Part shown: piece by piece, positions 9,325-18,869 of the stretch | Layout of the letters: every line of letters begins with the position of its first letter | Numbering within the stretch: the first letter of the stretch is position 1 | DNA from: Verrucomicrobiota bacterium | GTDB lineage: Bacteria; Verrucomicrobiota; Verrucomicrobiia; CAIQCK01 | DNA length: 64,000 nucleotides | NCBI GenBank assembly: GCA_016235595.1 | Contig: JACRJX010000039.1 | Coordinates: forward strand, 62,001 to 126,000 | Direction of reading: 5' to 3' | The notes under the pieces: generated by a model | Database searches by the model: none | Told to the model about the DNA's origin: nothing | Seen by the model: only the letters and a program-made list of their open reading frames with translations | Translations under genes and position numbers: made by a program

Positions 9325-10359
9325 CTACCTCTGATAAGCCGGCAGGTAGTGATACTGCACGCACAGCGCCAGCAGGGCCATTGAGGTCGCGTAAACCTGG
9401 CCGCCTTCACCTTCGCCACCAGTCGTCGGCCAACTGCCATCACCGTTTTGGTGTTCGAGGAGCATTTTTTCCAACTGCCCCTGCCACCAGGCCCAGTCGT
9501 CGCCGCCCGATTGATACATCGCCTGCGTCACGTAGTAGATCGCGTAGTAAAAATGCTCCCGCCCCCACTTCATCTCGTGCGAGCGAAGCCATTGCGCGCC
9601 ACGCTTGACCTCCGGCGCATCGTATTGGCCGCACATCTGGAGCGACACCATCCCGCAGCCTGTTCGCGCGTGGCCGGGACCGCCGCCGGGTTGGTAGGAG
9701 AAGCCGCCGTCGCGCGCCGCACAACGTTTCACGAACCCCACCGCCTTCTCGATCGCCTCGCCCGGAATTTTCACCCCGCAATCCTTCGCCGCGCGCAACG
9801 CCAGCAATTGCCAGCCTGTCACCGAGATGTCCGAATCGCGCGAGTGCGGCTCGTAGCGCCAGCCGCCGGTGTGCTGCGGCGACTTCGGTTCTGCCTGCGC
9901 CCGCAGGATCAGATCGCAGGCCTTCCGCAGCGCAGCCATCACGCGGTCGTTCTTGCTCATGCCTGCCGCCTCCGCCAGCAACAACGAGCAGATGCCGTGG
10001 CCGTACATTCGCCCGCCGCGGCCGAGGATCGAGCCATCCTCTGCTTGCTCGCTGATGATGTGCGTCAGCGCGCGCTCCACGCGATCACCATCCGGTCCCG
10101 CCCCCGGCACGTAGCCGCGCGCTAGAAACGCCATCGCCGACAGCCCGGTGACCGCGGCGTTGTGATGGAACGAGCCGTCGTCCTTCTGCTGCTTCCGCAA
10201 GAACTCAAACCCGCGTTCCACCGCGCGATCCACATCCGAGGAAGACGTTCTGTCCGCCGCCGGCGTGTTGAATGAAGAAGCAAGGACGACGGCGGTACAA
10301 AGTGCCGCCATCTGAGCCGCCCGGACACCGGTTTTCATCTTGCGTATCGCGTTCATCAT
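9325..10359 (-). CDS. secreted prenyltransferase/squalene-oxidase repeat protein
   Basis: A 344-residue protein with a signal peptide (about residues 1-35, ending NTPAA). The rest is made of alpha/alpha-barrel repeats of the squalene-cyclase superfamily: LRKQQKDDGSFHHN, ISEQAEDGSILG, LRAQAEPK...GGWRY and EHQNGDGSWP. It has no DxDD acid motif and is half the size of Shc, so it is probably not a cyclase. Similar repeat proteins occur in Planctomycetes and Verrucomicrobia next to DUF4175 and related genes of unknown function. Its start overlaps the stop of the DUF4175 gene by four bases (ATGA), which indicates translational coupling. It could be a periplasmic binding or scaffold partner of the DUF4175 protein; this is inference. 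Confidence 0.88.
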   Translation of the reverse strand: MMNAIRKMKTGVRAAQMAALCTAVVLASSFNTPAADRTSSSDVDRAVERGFEFLRKQQKDDGSFHHNAAVTGLSAMAFLARGYVPGAGPDGDRVERALTHIISEQAEDGSILGRGGRMYGHGICSLLLAEAAGMSKNDRVMAALRKACDLILRAQAEPKSPQHTGGWRYEPHSRDSDISVTGWQLLALRAAKDCGVKIPGEAIEKAVGFVKRCAARDGGFSYQPGGGPGHARTGCGMVSLQMCGQYDAPEVKRGAQWLRSHEMKWGREHFYYAIYYVTQAMYQSGGDDWAWWQGQLEKMLLEHQNGDGSWPTTGGEGEGGQVYATSMALLALCVQYHYLPAYQR

Positions 10360-13300
10360 TTCCCGGTCGCCTTTGACAGTTTCTCGAAATATTTCTTGAT
10401 CAACTGCTCGTATTCCGGCGGATACTTCTCACGCATGCCGTGCATCAATCCCTCCTGCAACTCCGCCGGCAGCTTGTCAAGGTTCATCAATTCGCCGCGC
10501 AACCGCAGCTCGGCCGGCGACTGTTTGGCGACACTTTGCCCTGTGCTGCCCATCTTGGAGTCCAGACTCTGCGATTCCTTGCCGGGCGTCTGCTGCGCCG
10601 CCTGCTGAGCCGCCTGTTCTGCTGCCTGTTCCGCCGCCATCTGTTGCATGGCTGCGACCAACTGCTGTTGCTGAGACTGCGCGCTTGCCTCGACCAGCGA
10701 TTGGAGCGACTGCGCCGCATCGGCAGCCGGCTGCTTGCCCGGCTGCGTCTGGCCCTTATCGAATTCACCCTTCGCCTGCTCCATCTTGTCGCCGGCGTGG
10801 TTGAGCGCGGCGGCGGCCAGCGGCGGAGTGACCAGCGGTTGCATCGCTGCCGCCGTCTGCGCATCCATCTGTTTCCCGCTCGCCTCGGCGGCGGCGCGCG
10901 TCAGTTGATCGGCCATCCGGTTGAGATCCTGTTGCGCGGTGCGGGCGCTCTGCGACGCCTGCTGCGCTTTGTTCGATTTCATTTCCTCGGTGGCGGCACG
11001 CATTTTCTCCGGTATCCGGTTCTGGGCTGCATCGGGCGCGCTGTCAATCGTCCTTGCCACCTGCGGCGAGAGATCAGCCAGCTTTGCCTTCGTCCGCTCC
11101 AGCTCCTGGCCGATGTGCTTGAGTTCGCCGCGCATCTGCTCCTGGCCGGTGGCGAGCTGTTTCAGTTGTTCCGTCGGTCCGGTGCCCATCTCCTCCAGCT
11201 TTCGCGCCAATTCCTTCTCCAGATGCCCCAACTGTTTCATCTCATTCGAGGCCCGTGCGATTTGTGACGCTTCTTTTGCGTGTTCGGCGTTCGCCCGCCT
11301 GTCCTTGCTGCGCTCGGCGCGTCGTTGTTTTGCGGCATCGGCCAACCGCTGGCTCTGGTCGCCTGCCGTCCTGGCTGCTTGCTCGATCCGCTGCCGCGCC
11401 GCTTCGTTGTCGCCGCGCTTCAATGCAGCAGCCGCCTCGTTCATCGTCTGCGCCTGTTGCTGAAACTCGCCATTTTGTTTTGGACTTTGCTGCGCGGCGC
11501 GCTGCGCCTGGCGGGCAATTTCCTCGGCGCGGCGCTGCGCCTCTTTTTGCCGCCAATCGCGGTCGCTCCTCAACTGGTCAAGCTTGCCGGCCGTCTCCTG
11601 CTCCTTGCGCGCCAGTTCGGCGACGGCCTGCGCATTGGCCCTCAATTTCTCCATCGCCTGCTGGAGCTGGTCGGCGCGAATCGACGGCTGGCTTTCCAAC
11701 TCCGACTTCATCTGCTGCCGCACTGCCGACTGTTCCGAAGCGAGCGGTTGCGCCGGCTGGTTGGCGGCGGCGCGTTGTGCCACGTCGGTCTGCTTGGCGG
11801 CGACCTCGCTGAGCTTCTTGAGCCAGTCGTAGCCTTGCGCCAGTTTCTGCCGGTTCGGCAATGGCATCTCCGCCTGCTGCAACTGTGCCCGCGCCTGCTT
11901 CGCCTGCTCGGCGGCGGTCTGCTTCGCCGAGGCCATCGCCTGCGCAGCTTGCTGCAAATGCTGTAACGCGGCCTGCTGGTTGGCGGCGGATGCCGGCTTG
12001 TTGGCCTGTTGCAGCGCGTTCGCCGCCTGCTGCATCGCATTCTGCGCCGCGGTCATGGGCTGCGAGGCGGCGGGCGCGGCCTGCTGCGAAGCCTGGGCCA
12101 TCGCCTGGGCTTGTGCGGCGAGCGAACGTTGCGCCGCCGCCTGCGATGGCAGCGCCTGGGGCTGCGACGCGTTCGTGGCGGCGAGCAGTTTCTCCTGTTG
12201 CTTCGCCAGCGCCTCCGCCTGTTCCGCCTGCGCGACAAGCTGGTCGCCCTGTTTGGCGGCAGCCAATTGCTGTGCGGTCTGGCGCAACTGCGCCGCCGCC
12301 TGCTGCTGTTGCTGCGCCGCCTTCGCCTGCTCGCCGCGCGCCAGCGCTTCCGTCGCCGCAGTCATCGGATTTCGCTCAATCTCCGCAACGCGCAACGCGA
12401 CGTCGTGCAGGTCGCGCATCTGTTCAGATGTCGGCTGTTCCGGCGCTTTGGCCAGAAGGCTGCGTTGGACGGCGCGCGCGTCGGCCCGCAACTGCTGCTG
12501 TTCGGAGGCCTGTTGCTGGCGCTCCTCGCGCGACGCAGCAGCCTGTTGCTGTGTCTTCTGCGCCAGCGCCTCCTGCTGTTTCGCCAATTGTCCGATGCGA
12601 TCGGCAGGCGATGGTTCGTGTTGCTGCAATTGCGCCCGCGCCTGCTCGGCCTGCTGGAGACGCGTTTTCAAAATCCGCTCCAGTGCCGCGCGCAATGCCG
12701 CGATATCCGCCTGCGCTTCGCGTGCCGCCTGTGCCGCCTGTTCCCGCTCGCCAGCCTCGGCGCGACTCGCCGCCGCCTCCAGCCGCAAGAGCACCTGGCT
12801 CGATCCGAACTGCCGGCGAACCTCCTGTATCTGCCGCGCAGCCTCGGCGTCCACGGGCGCAACACGATCGGCCAGCGTGGCGAGCCGTTCGCCGAGCGGC
12901 GCAAGTTCCGTGCGAGACTCGCGCTCGACGTCGGCCAGTTCGCCGAGCCGCACACGCAGCCACGCGGCGGCTTCGTCAAGACCTTCGGCAACGGTCTTTT
13001 GCTGTGACTCAAGCCGGCGCAAGCCACTCACCAGTAACCGCAGGTCGCGCTGGCGTTCAAGATGGTTCAGTTGCTCGCCAAGCTGCCGCAATTGGGGGCC
13101 GGCGGATTGCGCCGCGGCGCCGGCCGTAATCGCCCGCAACCCGTCGCGGATCAATAACAGGTCCTGCCCCCAACGCGAGTCGCCAACCCGCAGGGTCAGG
13201 TGTGGCTCGGACTGTTGATCCACGCGGACAATGAGGTCGCCGAGCCGCTCGCGAAGCTGATCGGCGGGCGACTGCGCCGCAGCCGTCATGCGCTGGCTCA

Positions 13301-15728
13301 ACTCCACCCGGCTGCGCTCAAATTGACCGCGCGCGGCGTTGGCGGCGTCGGCCGAGTTGATCTCCACCTTGATCAGGTCCTCGCGCGTCTTGCGCAAGCT
13401 CTCGGTGAGCGGGTCGAGCGAGTCGCGGTTGCGCCACCCGTGTTTGCCGCCGTCGCTGAGCCACTGGCGAAGACTCTCGATTTTCGGCTGGGAAATGTCC
13501 GTAAGCCGCTCGCGAGCCGTGCGCAGCAAATCGGCGTTCTGCGGCAGTGACGCGTCGGTCATGCCGAGACCGGCGGCGAGCAGTTGCGTGGCGGCAACAA
13601 CGGCGATCTGGTCGTCGGCGTCGGCGTTGCGCTTGCGTTTCCAGTGACGGGCCGGGCCGTAGATATTCTCCAGCACGCGTTGTTCGGCGCGTTCCACCTT
13701 GCGAGCAAGCTGCGAGAGCACCTCCATGCCGCGCGCGTCGTAGAGCCGGGCGAAACCTTGGTCGAGTTGCGCAGAGAGTCTCGCCGTGTTGTCCGTGGCG
13801 GTGGCGAGCCGGTCCAGCACCGGGCCAACGGTGGCAGGCTGCGCAACATCGCGGTCGAGCGTCGCGGAGACGGACCGCGCCGAGGCCAGCCCATCATCGA
13901 ACTGTTCGAGTAGGTTGGCGACGTTCTCCCAGTCGCGCAACGCCTGTGGTGTGCGCGGCTGGGCGACGCACGCGGCAACGATGGCTTGCGCGGCGCGGCT
14001 GGCGTCCTGCGCTGTCTGGAGGTCGCGGTGGAGCGCGTTGGCGCGCGCGGTGAGATCGGCGTTCCATTGCCCGGCGCGGCTGAAATCGCCGCGCAGTTGC
14101 TCGATGCCGCGGCGAGCGTCGGCAGCCGACTGGTGGGCGCGGGCGATCGCCTCGCGGAGTTTGCGCAACTCGACAAAATCCTTGTTCCGCAGCGACAGGT
14201 CGGCCAGTTCGCTGATGCGCAGCTTCCGCTGTTCGCTGCGCGCGATCTGGTGTTCGGGTGAGTTGTCCTCGACCTCGATCCAGAACGTGACCTCGTCGCC
14301 TGCCTTGTAGCCGGCCTTCGCGAGATCGAATGTCGCCACGCCGGTCACCGGCATCTGGTCGCGCTTGTTGTTGTGGACGAGGTAGGCGGAGGCGATGCCG
14401 AAATCGTCGGTCACGGCGAACTTTAGATCGAACGACTCCGGTTGGCCGACCTCGACGTCCTGATCGGGATTGAGCAGCGTCACCGACGGCGGCTGGTCGG
14501 GCAACGCCTTGATCCGGTAGCTGACGGCATCGGCGTTCCTGAAGCCCGCCGTGTCGGTGATGCGCAGCTTGAACTCGGCGTCATGGTCCACGACGATCTC
14601 CGTGGTGACGTTGCGATCGCCGGAGACCTGCGCCGGCTGCGGCGGCGCGCCGTTCGCCTCCAGCCAGGCGCTGGAAAGCGGCTGCGACGCGGTCGCAACA
14701 ACCGTGACCCGCGTGCCGCGCAACGCGGCGATGTCGGCGGTCTCGGCGGTGACGGTCTTCGGCGGCAGCGCGGTGTAAACGGGGAAATGATAGGTGAGCG
14801 AGAACCGCTCCAGTCGCGGGCCACGCTGCGCCACGATGCGGAACCGTTGCGACTCGGCGTCGCCGGCGCGGATGAAATAAATGGCGTTGGATTTGACGGC
14901 GGGCAGCGGAATCTCGAACTGCTGGAGCGCAACGGGCACGCCCGGCTTTGGCGGCACGGACGGCGCCGGCGCGGCGGTGGCCAGCGTTTCGAGCCGCATC
15001 AGCGACTGGCCGTCGCCAGCAAAGAACGCGGCGGCCTTGCCGACGCGGCGGTTGAAGACTTCCACACGAACCGTGACGCTGCCGCCAGTCTCGATGGTGG
15101 CGTTGCCGGGTTTCACCGCCAGCTTCACGGTGCTGGCGCGTGGCAACGCGGCGAGCGGATTGGCAAACCGCTTCACCAGCAGCAGGAAATGCTCCGTCGC
15201 CGCAATGCCATATACGCCGAGGCCCAACGCCAGCGCGGCGGCGACGCCGGCGCTCGCCAGCGCGCGTGACGGCGAGATGATGCTGGCGAAATCAAGATGA
15301 CCGCTGCGGCGCGCGAGGTCGCTCACGAGTGCCGCAATGAGTTGCGGCGAACCTTTGATGGAGTCGGGATCACGGCAGACCTCCAGTTCCACCGCCGTCG
15401 CCAATTGCTCGTTGAGTTGCGGGAACGCGGCCTCGACGTTGAACGCCACCTCGATGTCACCCCAGCGTTTGCGCAGCGGCAACAGGATGAGGCGAACGAA
15501 ACCGGCGAGCGTCGCGATCCAGACCGCCAATGTCAGCGCGACGCGCACGCCAAGCGGCAGGAACAACCAGCGGTCGAGCAGGAACGTCAACGCCAGCAAA
15601 CCAAGGAAGAGCGCCAACGTTTGCGCGACACCCTCGGCGAGCGTCAACCGTTGCGCGCGGCGTTTGTAGCGCTCTACTTGTGCGTGCAGACTGTCAGGAA
15701 CCAGCGACATTGCTGTAGATGCTAACAC
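10356..15728 (-). CDS. giant DUF4175 coiled-coil membrane protein
   Basis: A 1790-residue protein. Residues about 27-80 form two membrane helices (ALFLGLLALTFLLDRWLFL and the next segment), and a third helix lies near 160-190 (AAALALGLGVYGIAATEHF). An Ig-like stretch follows (residues about 215-500, with strand-rich VKLAVKPGNATIETGGSV and VTLLNPDQDVEVGQPESF), matching the DUF4175 family layout. The remaining 1200 residues are mostly Gln/Ala/Arg/Lys-rich helical sequence, very likely coiled coil, and the extreme C-terminus ends in MREKYPPEYEQLIKKYF, a tail seen in related planctomycete proteins. It is about twice the length of alphaproteobacterial DUF4175 proteins. The gene is coupled to the downstream squalene-cyclase-repeat gene. 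Function unknown; an envelope-spanning or mechanical role is a guess. Confidence 0.9.
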   Translation of the reverse strand: MLASTAMSLVPDSLHAQVERYKRRAQRLTLAEGVAQTLALFLGLLALTFLLDRWLFLPLGVRVALTLAVWIATLAGFVRLILLPLRKRWGDIEVAFNVEAAFPQLNEQLATAVELEVCRDPDSIKGSPQLIAALVSDLARRSGHLDFASIISPSRALASAGVAAALALGLGVYGIAATEHFLLLVKRFANPLAALPRASTVKLAVKPGNATIETGGSVTVRVEVFNRRVGKAAAFFAGDGQSLMRLETLATAAPAPSVPPKPGVPVALQQFEIPLPAVKSNAIYFIRAGDAESQRFRIVAQRGPRLERFSLTYHFPVYTALPPKTVTAETADIAALRGTRVTVVATASQPLSSAWLEANGAPPQPAQVSGDRNVTTEIVVDHDAEFKLRITDTAGFRNADAVSYRIKALPDQPPSVTLLNPDQDVEVGQPESFDLKFAVTDDFGIASAYLVHNNKRDQMPVTGVATFDLAKAGYKAGDEVTFWIEVEDNSPEHQIARSEQRKLRISELADLSLRNKDFVELRKLREAIARAHQSAADARRGIEQLRGDFSRAGQWNADLTARANALHRDLQTAQDASRAAQAIVAACVAQPRTPQALRDWENVANLLEQFDDGLASARSVSATLDRDVAQPATVGPVLDRLATATDNTARLSAQLDQGFARLYDARGMEVLSQLARKVERAEQRVLENIYGPARHWKRKRNADADDQIAVVAATQLLAAGLGMTDASLPQNADLLRTARERLTDISQPKIESLRQWLSDGGKHGWRNRDSLDPLTESLRKTREDLIKVEINSADAANAARGQFERSRVELSQRMTAAAQSPADQLRERLGDLIVRVDQQSEPHLTLRVGDSRWGQDLLLIRDGLRAITAGAAAQSAGPQLRQLGEQLNHLERQRDLRLLVSGLRRLESQQKTVAEGLDEAAAWLRVRLGELADVERESRTELAPLGERLATLADRVAPVDAEAARQIQEVRRQFGSSQVLLRLEAAASRAEAGEREQAAQAAREAQADIAALRAALERILKTRLQQAEQARAQLQQHEPSPADRIGQLAKQQEALAQKTQQQAAASREERQQQASEQQQLRADARAVQRSLLAKAPEQPTSEQMRDLHDVALRVAEIERNPMTAATEALARGEQAKAAQQQQQAAAQLRQTAQQLAAAKQGDQLVAQAEQAEALAKQQEKLLAATNASQPQALPSQAAAQRSLAAQAQAMAQASQQAAPAASQPMTAAQNAMQQAANALQQANKPASAANQQAALQHLQQAAQAMASAKQTAAEQAKQARAQLQQAEMPLPNRQKLAQGYDWLKKLSEVAAKQTDVAQRAAANQPAQPLASEQSAVRQQMKSELESQPSIRADQLQQAMEKLRANAQAVAELARKEQETAGKLDQLRSDRDWRQKEAQRRAEEIARQAQRAAQQSPKQNGEFQQQAQTMNEAAAALKRGDNEAARQRIEQAARTAGDQSQRLADAAKQRRAERSKDRRANAEHAKEASQIARASNEMKQLGHLEKELARKLEEMGTGPTEQLKQLATGQEQMRGELKHIGQELERTKAKLADLSPQVARTIDSAPDAAQNRIPEKMRAATEEMKSNKAQQASQSARTAQQDLNRMADQLTRAAAEASGKQMDAQTAAAMQPLVTPPLAAAALNHAGDKMEQAKGEFDKGQTQPGKQPAADAAQSLQSLVEASAQSQQQQLVAAMQQMAAEQAAEQAAQQAAQQTPGKESQSLDSKMGSTGQSVAKQSPAELRLRGELMNLDKLPAELQEGLMHGMREKYPPEYEQLIKKYFEKLSKATGK

Positions 15729-15790
15729 CGGCCACGGCAGAGTGGTAGCGGAGTTTTCTTATGCAAGACAGCCTGCGTAAATGGATGTTC

Positions 15791-17302
15791 TCACGCTTTG
15801 CTTCGCGTCATCGTCTTTCGCAATTCCGTCTGAGGCAGATAGGCGCCGTTGGCCCGCAAGGTCTCAACGAGCTTCGCCGTGTCGAGGTCACACGCGGGCT
15901 GGCCGGTGGCGAGCGATTGGACGGCGGCGGTACCCGCGGCCTGGCCCATCATCGAACAGGCCGGTTGCACGCGGATGGAGCCGTGAGCGCGCACATCGCT
16001 GGAATTGCACCGGCCGGCGACCCACAGGTTCCGCCAGCCGCGCGGCACGAGGATGCCGTAGGGAATGCCGAAGCTCTCGCCGGACTTGAGCCGGCCGGTC
16101 TTGGTGAATTCGTCGTGGTAACGCCGATACTCCGCCTCGGTGTCGTCATACACGTGGATGTCCACCGCTGAGTTGTATACGCCGATCTGGTCGGGGAACT
16201 GCCGCCGTGCGATGTAGTCGTCGAAGCTCAACTCGTATTCGCCAACAATCCGCCGCGATTCGCGCACGCCCATCAAATTGCCGGTGCTGACGTGTTCGAG
16301 GTTTTCACAGCCGGGAACGTATTTCCGGTAGAACGCAACGAACTCCTGCGCGAGCCGGCGGCCTTGCATCATGCCGTCGCTGAGACTGCGGCAGCGCAGC
16401 GCGTCCATGTGGAAGACGTGGCCGGCGTTCAACATGCCGGTGGTCTGTCCCACCCGGAGCATCCCGGGCACGTGGCGGTCCCGCTTGCTGAAGTGGCCAT
16501 CGGTGATCGCCTTCTCGATCAGTGCCTGCTGGTTGGCGGGGCCGGTGTCGCGGGGACTTCTCGCGGCGCGCGACCAATCGATGCCGGCGCACTGCGAGCA
16601 AAGCGTCGGCGGCATGATGCCCGGCGTGTCGCGGCCCGCCTCGCGGCAAGGAACTCCGCAGAGCTTCGAGAGCACGGCATCGCCCGTGGCATCCACGAAC
16701 GCCTTGGCGCGGAGGTAACGCAGACCCTCGATGCTGTGAACGATCACGCCGTTCAGGCGGCCGTCGCTTGCGTTGGCGTCCGCCTCGACCACGCGGGTGA
16801 AGAATCGCACGTCCACCTTCGCCGCCGTCACCAGTTCGTCGAGGACGAGTTTGTAGCCCTCGACGTTGAATGGTGTCCAACACTGGTACCGCTTGCCGTA
16901 GAACTCCTCGGTGACCTGCGGGCCGAGAAAGCCGCGCTTGTGCAGCGTCGTCACGATCTCGCGCATCAGGCCGCCCACCAACATCCGCTCGCCGTTGGCC
17001 ATCGGGTTGAACGCCGTGACCAGACCCGACGTGCCCATGCCGCCGAGACAACCCACCGCTTCGATCAACGCCACTTTCGCGCCGAGCCGAGCCGCGCACA
17101 CGGCCGCCGCTGTGCCTGCCGGACCGCCGCCCGCGACGACGAGATCGAAGCCCTCCTCGACTGGAATCTCCCTGCTGAGCCGATAGGTTTGTTTGGAGCC
17201 GGATGACTTTTCATCGGCGGCGATGGCCCTGGCCGCGCTCGCGATGCCGGACACGCCGAGCGCCGATGACATTAAAAACGACCGTCGGGTGGGATTCTTC
17301 AT
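15791..17302 (-). CDS. Tat-exported FAD-dependent oxidoreductase
   Basis: The ATG at 17302 is chosen because it gives MKNPTRRSFLMSSALG, a twin-arginine signal with RRSFL, and has a GAGAG site upstream; the open frame extends further but into the neighbouring gene. The mature 503-residue precursor contains the FAD-binding Rossmann motif DLVVAGGGPAGTAAAV, then EAVGCLGGMGTSGLV, both typical of the FAD_oxidored family (PF12831-like). CRxxGRDTPGIMPPTLC includes cysteines that may be structural. The end WVAGRCNSSDVRAHGSIRVQPACSMMGQAAGTAA is the usual C-terminal FAD contact region. The family is abundant in Verrucomicrobia and Planctomycetes and its substrates are mostly unknown, with sugars or polyols suspected. 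It lies 19 bases after a PIG-L gene, so both are probably one operon. Confidence 0.9.
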   Translation of the reverse strand: MKNPTRRSFLMSSALGVSGIASAARAIAADEKSSGSKQTYRLSREIPVEEGFDLVVAGGGPAGTAAAVCAARLGAKVALIEAVGCLGGMGTSGLVTAFNPMANGERMLVGGLMREIVTTLHKRGFLGPQVTEEFYGKRYQCWTPFNVEGYKLVLDELVTAAKVDVRFFTRVVEADANASDGRLNGVIVHSIEGLRYLRAKAFVDATGDAVLSKLCGVPCREAGRDTPGIMPPTLCSQCAGIDWSRAARSPRDTGPANQQALIEKAITDGHFSKRDRHVPGMLRVGQTTGMLNAGHVFHMDALRCRSLSDGMMQGRRLAQEFVAFYRKYVPGCENLEHVSTGNLMGVRESRRIVGEYELSFDDYIARRQFPDQIGVYNSAVDIHVYDDTEAEYRRYHDEFTKTGRLKSGESFGIPYGILVPRGWRNLWVAGRCNSSDVRAHGSIRVQPACSMMGQAAGTAAVQSLATGQPACDLDTAKLVETLRANGAYLPQTELRKTMTRSKA

Positions 17303-17321
17303 AAGCGGATAGCTCTCAATC

Positions 17322-18011
17322 TCAGAAGATGTCTTTCGGATAGTTGCCAGCGGCCCAGAAGGCCTCGGCGTACTTGACGCCACAGGAGAGACCGCGATAA
17401 CGGCTCAATGTCTCCTTCACAGTCTGCGCGCCGTCGAGCACCTGCGGGTCGTAGGGTTTCTGACGAACGAACGCCAGCAGTTTCCCCAGCCATTCCATCG
17501 CCGCGGGCCAGTCTGCGGTCGCGTCCACAAACGTGTTCGGCTCGAAACCGATGGTGTGGCCGGGACCGTTGTCGTAGGCGTAAATGCGTCCGACACCTCT
17601 CACGCCGTCGCGGCCAAGGATCATGGCCGGCTGCCGCAACGCCGCCTCGCTCAGTGCCGACGCCACCTCGTGATCGGGATGGCGGTCGCGATGCCAGAGC
17701 ATGAACGCGACGTCCGGCTTCTCCTCGGCGACCACCTCGGCCACGGCGCGCTTGGTTTCGGCGTTCGCCTCGAACCGCATTGAGGCGTAGTTCAGGAAAC
17801 GCATCTCCATGCCGCGCTCTTTCGCGAGGCGGATGCTGTGTTCGATCAATTGCGGTGCGCGACCCTTGACGGGCGCCCATCCGGTGTAGTCGCCGATGAT
17901 ATTGAGAATGACGACCCGGTAATGCCTGCGAAGCGCCTGTTGCAGGATACACGGGATGCCGAATACGCAATCATCATAGTGCGCGCCGATGGCCAACAAC
18001 GTTTTGTTCAT
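17322..18011 (-). CDS. PIG-L/LmbE family zinc deacetylase
   Basis: A 229-residue protein of the LmbE/PIG-L superfamily. The N-terminal motif AIGAHYDDCVFG contains the conserved AHxDD zinc-binding sequence, and WHRDRHPDHEVAS supplies the second conserved histidine-aspartate cluster. Known relatives remove N-acetyl groups from N-acetylglucosamine-linked substrates (bacillithiol, mycothiol, GlcNAc-PI, antibiotics). There is no signal peptide, so the enzyme should be cytoplasmic. The Tat-exported FAD oxidoreductase gene starts 19 bases after this stop and both run on the minus strand. A sugar-related pairing is plausible, but the substrate is not indicated by the sequence. A 190-base divergent region separates it from the methyltransferase at 18203. 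Confidence 0.92.
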   Translation of the reverse strand: MNKTLLAIGAHYDDCVFGIPCILQQALRRHYRVVILNIIGDYTGWAPVKGRAPQLIEHSIRLAKERGMEMRFLNYASMRFEANAETKRAVAEVVAEEKPDVAFMLWHRDRHPDHEVASALSEAALRQPAMILGRDGVRGVGRIYAYDNGPGHTIGFEPNTFVDATADWPAAMEWLGKLLAFVRQKPYDPQVLDGAQTVKETLSRYRGLSCGVKYAEAFWAAGNYPKDIF

Positions 18012-18202
18012 GGTCGTGGAGGGCGAAGTCGCGGAAGTGTCCGCACGGTTTATTTCGAGGTCGGTGACATCATCTCTGTCCGCTGGGCGAAGAGAGTAGT
18101 TGAAGTCCGGCGCGACGGCAAGAGCGGTGGAGCCACCGTTTTCTTGTCCGGGATTTCCGGTTTGCTTTCAGCTGTCTGCGCCCCTACTTTGCTGGCCAAG
18201 TG

Positions 18203-18859
18203 ATGAGAATCTGCTGGGGATCGAACAAGATCAACGCAGACTGGGAATCGCTTTTCCAGTCCTACCGGAGGTTCGTCCAGCCTTCGCACGTGGTATTGGA
18301 GATCGGCGCGTCCGTCGTCGAGCGCACCCGCGAGATCAGCCGGCACTGCGCGCGCGTCATCGGCGTGGAATTGATGCCGGAGCGAAAACCGGCGGACCAT
18401 GGCAACATTCATTATGTGCTGGGCAATTGGGAGGAGCTGACGGCCGTGCTGGAACCGGAGAGCGTGGACGTGGCCATTAGCAGCCACGTCATCGAGCACG
18501 TGCCCGACGACCTCAAGGCGCTCAACGAGCTTCATCGCGTCCTCAAGCCGGGCGGGGTCGCCATTATCAATACGCCCAACCGCCGGCGTCTGACCCGCCG
18601 CATCGTCGAGTTGTTTACCGGCGAGCGCAAATTTCCCTACTGGGAGCACCAGCGCGAGTACATCGAAGCAGACCTGCAACGGCTGCTGGAATCGACCGCC
18701 TTCAAACGTTACGAGATCCATCCCCTGGTATTCGGCCTGCACGGTGGTCCCGTTTTTTGCTACATGAAAACCGCACCCCACTGTCTGCGTGGGATGGCGA
18801 ACTACTGGGAGATCCTCCTGTTCAAAGACCCGGTCGCGGCGCGTCCGCCGGGACCGTGA
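18203..18859 (+). CDS. class I SAM-dependent methyltransferase
   Basis: A 218-residue protein starting at ATG 18203 (GTG at 18200 is immediately adjacent and cannot be excluded). The SAM-binding region reads VVLEIGASVVERTREISRHC, with GAS in place of the usual GCG, then VIGVELMPER as the acidic ribose contact. The motif DVAISSHVIEHVPDDLKALNELHRVLKPGGVAII is the classic Methyltransf_11 motif IV/V stretch. It lacks a signal peptide and membrane segments. The gene is convergent with an acyltransferase whose stop is 10 bases away, and divergent from the PIG-L gene. Substrate unknown; surface polysaccharide modification would fit the neighbouring acyltransferase but is speculative. Confidence 0.88.
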   Translation: MRICWGSNKINADWESLFQSYRRFVQPSHVVLEIGASVVERTREISRHCARVIGVELMPERKPADHGNIHYVLGNWEELTAVLEPESVDVAISSHVIEHVPDDLKALNELHRVLKPGGVAIINTPNRRRLTRRIVELFTGERKFPYWEHQREYIEADLQRLLESTAFKRYEIHPLVFGLHGGPVFCYMKTAPHCLRGMANYWEILLFKDPVAARPPGP

Positions 18860-18869
18860 TCCGCCGGGG

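Noticed and set aside
10356-15728. Gln/Ala-rich region as a DNA tandem repeat or CRISPR-like array
   Set aside because: The repetition is at the amino-acid level with irregular spacing; there are no identical direct repeats separated by spacers.
18012-18202. Coding capacity between the PIG-L and methyltransferase genes
   Set aside because: The open frame across it has no ribosome site, no family resemblance and overlaps the PIG-L gene; the 190 bases are more likely a divergent regulatory region.
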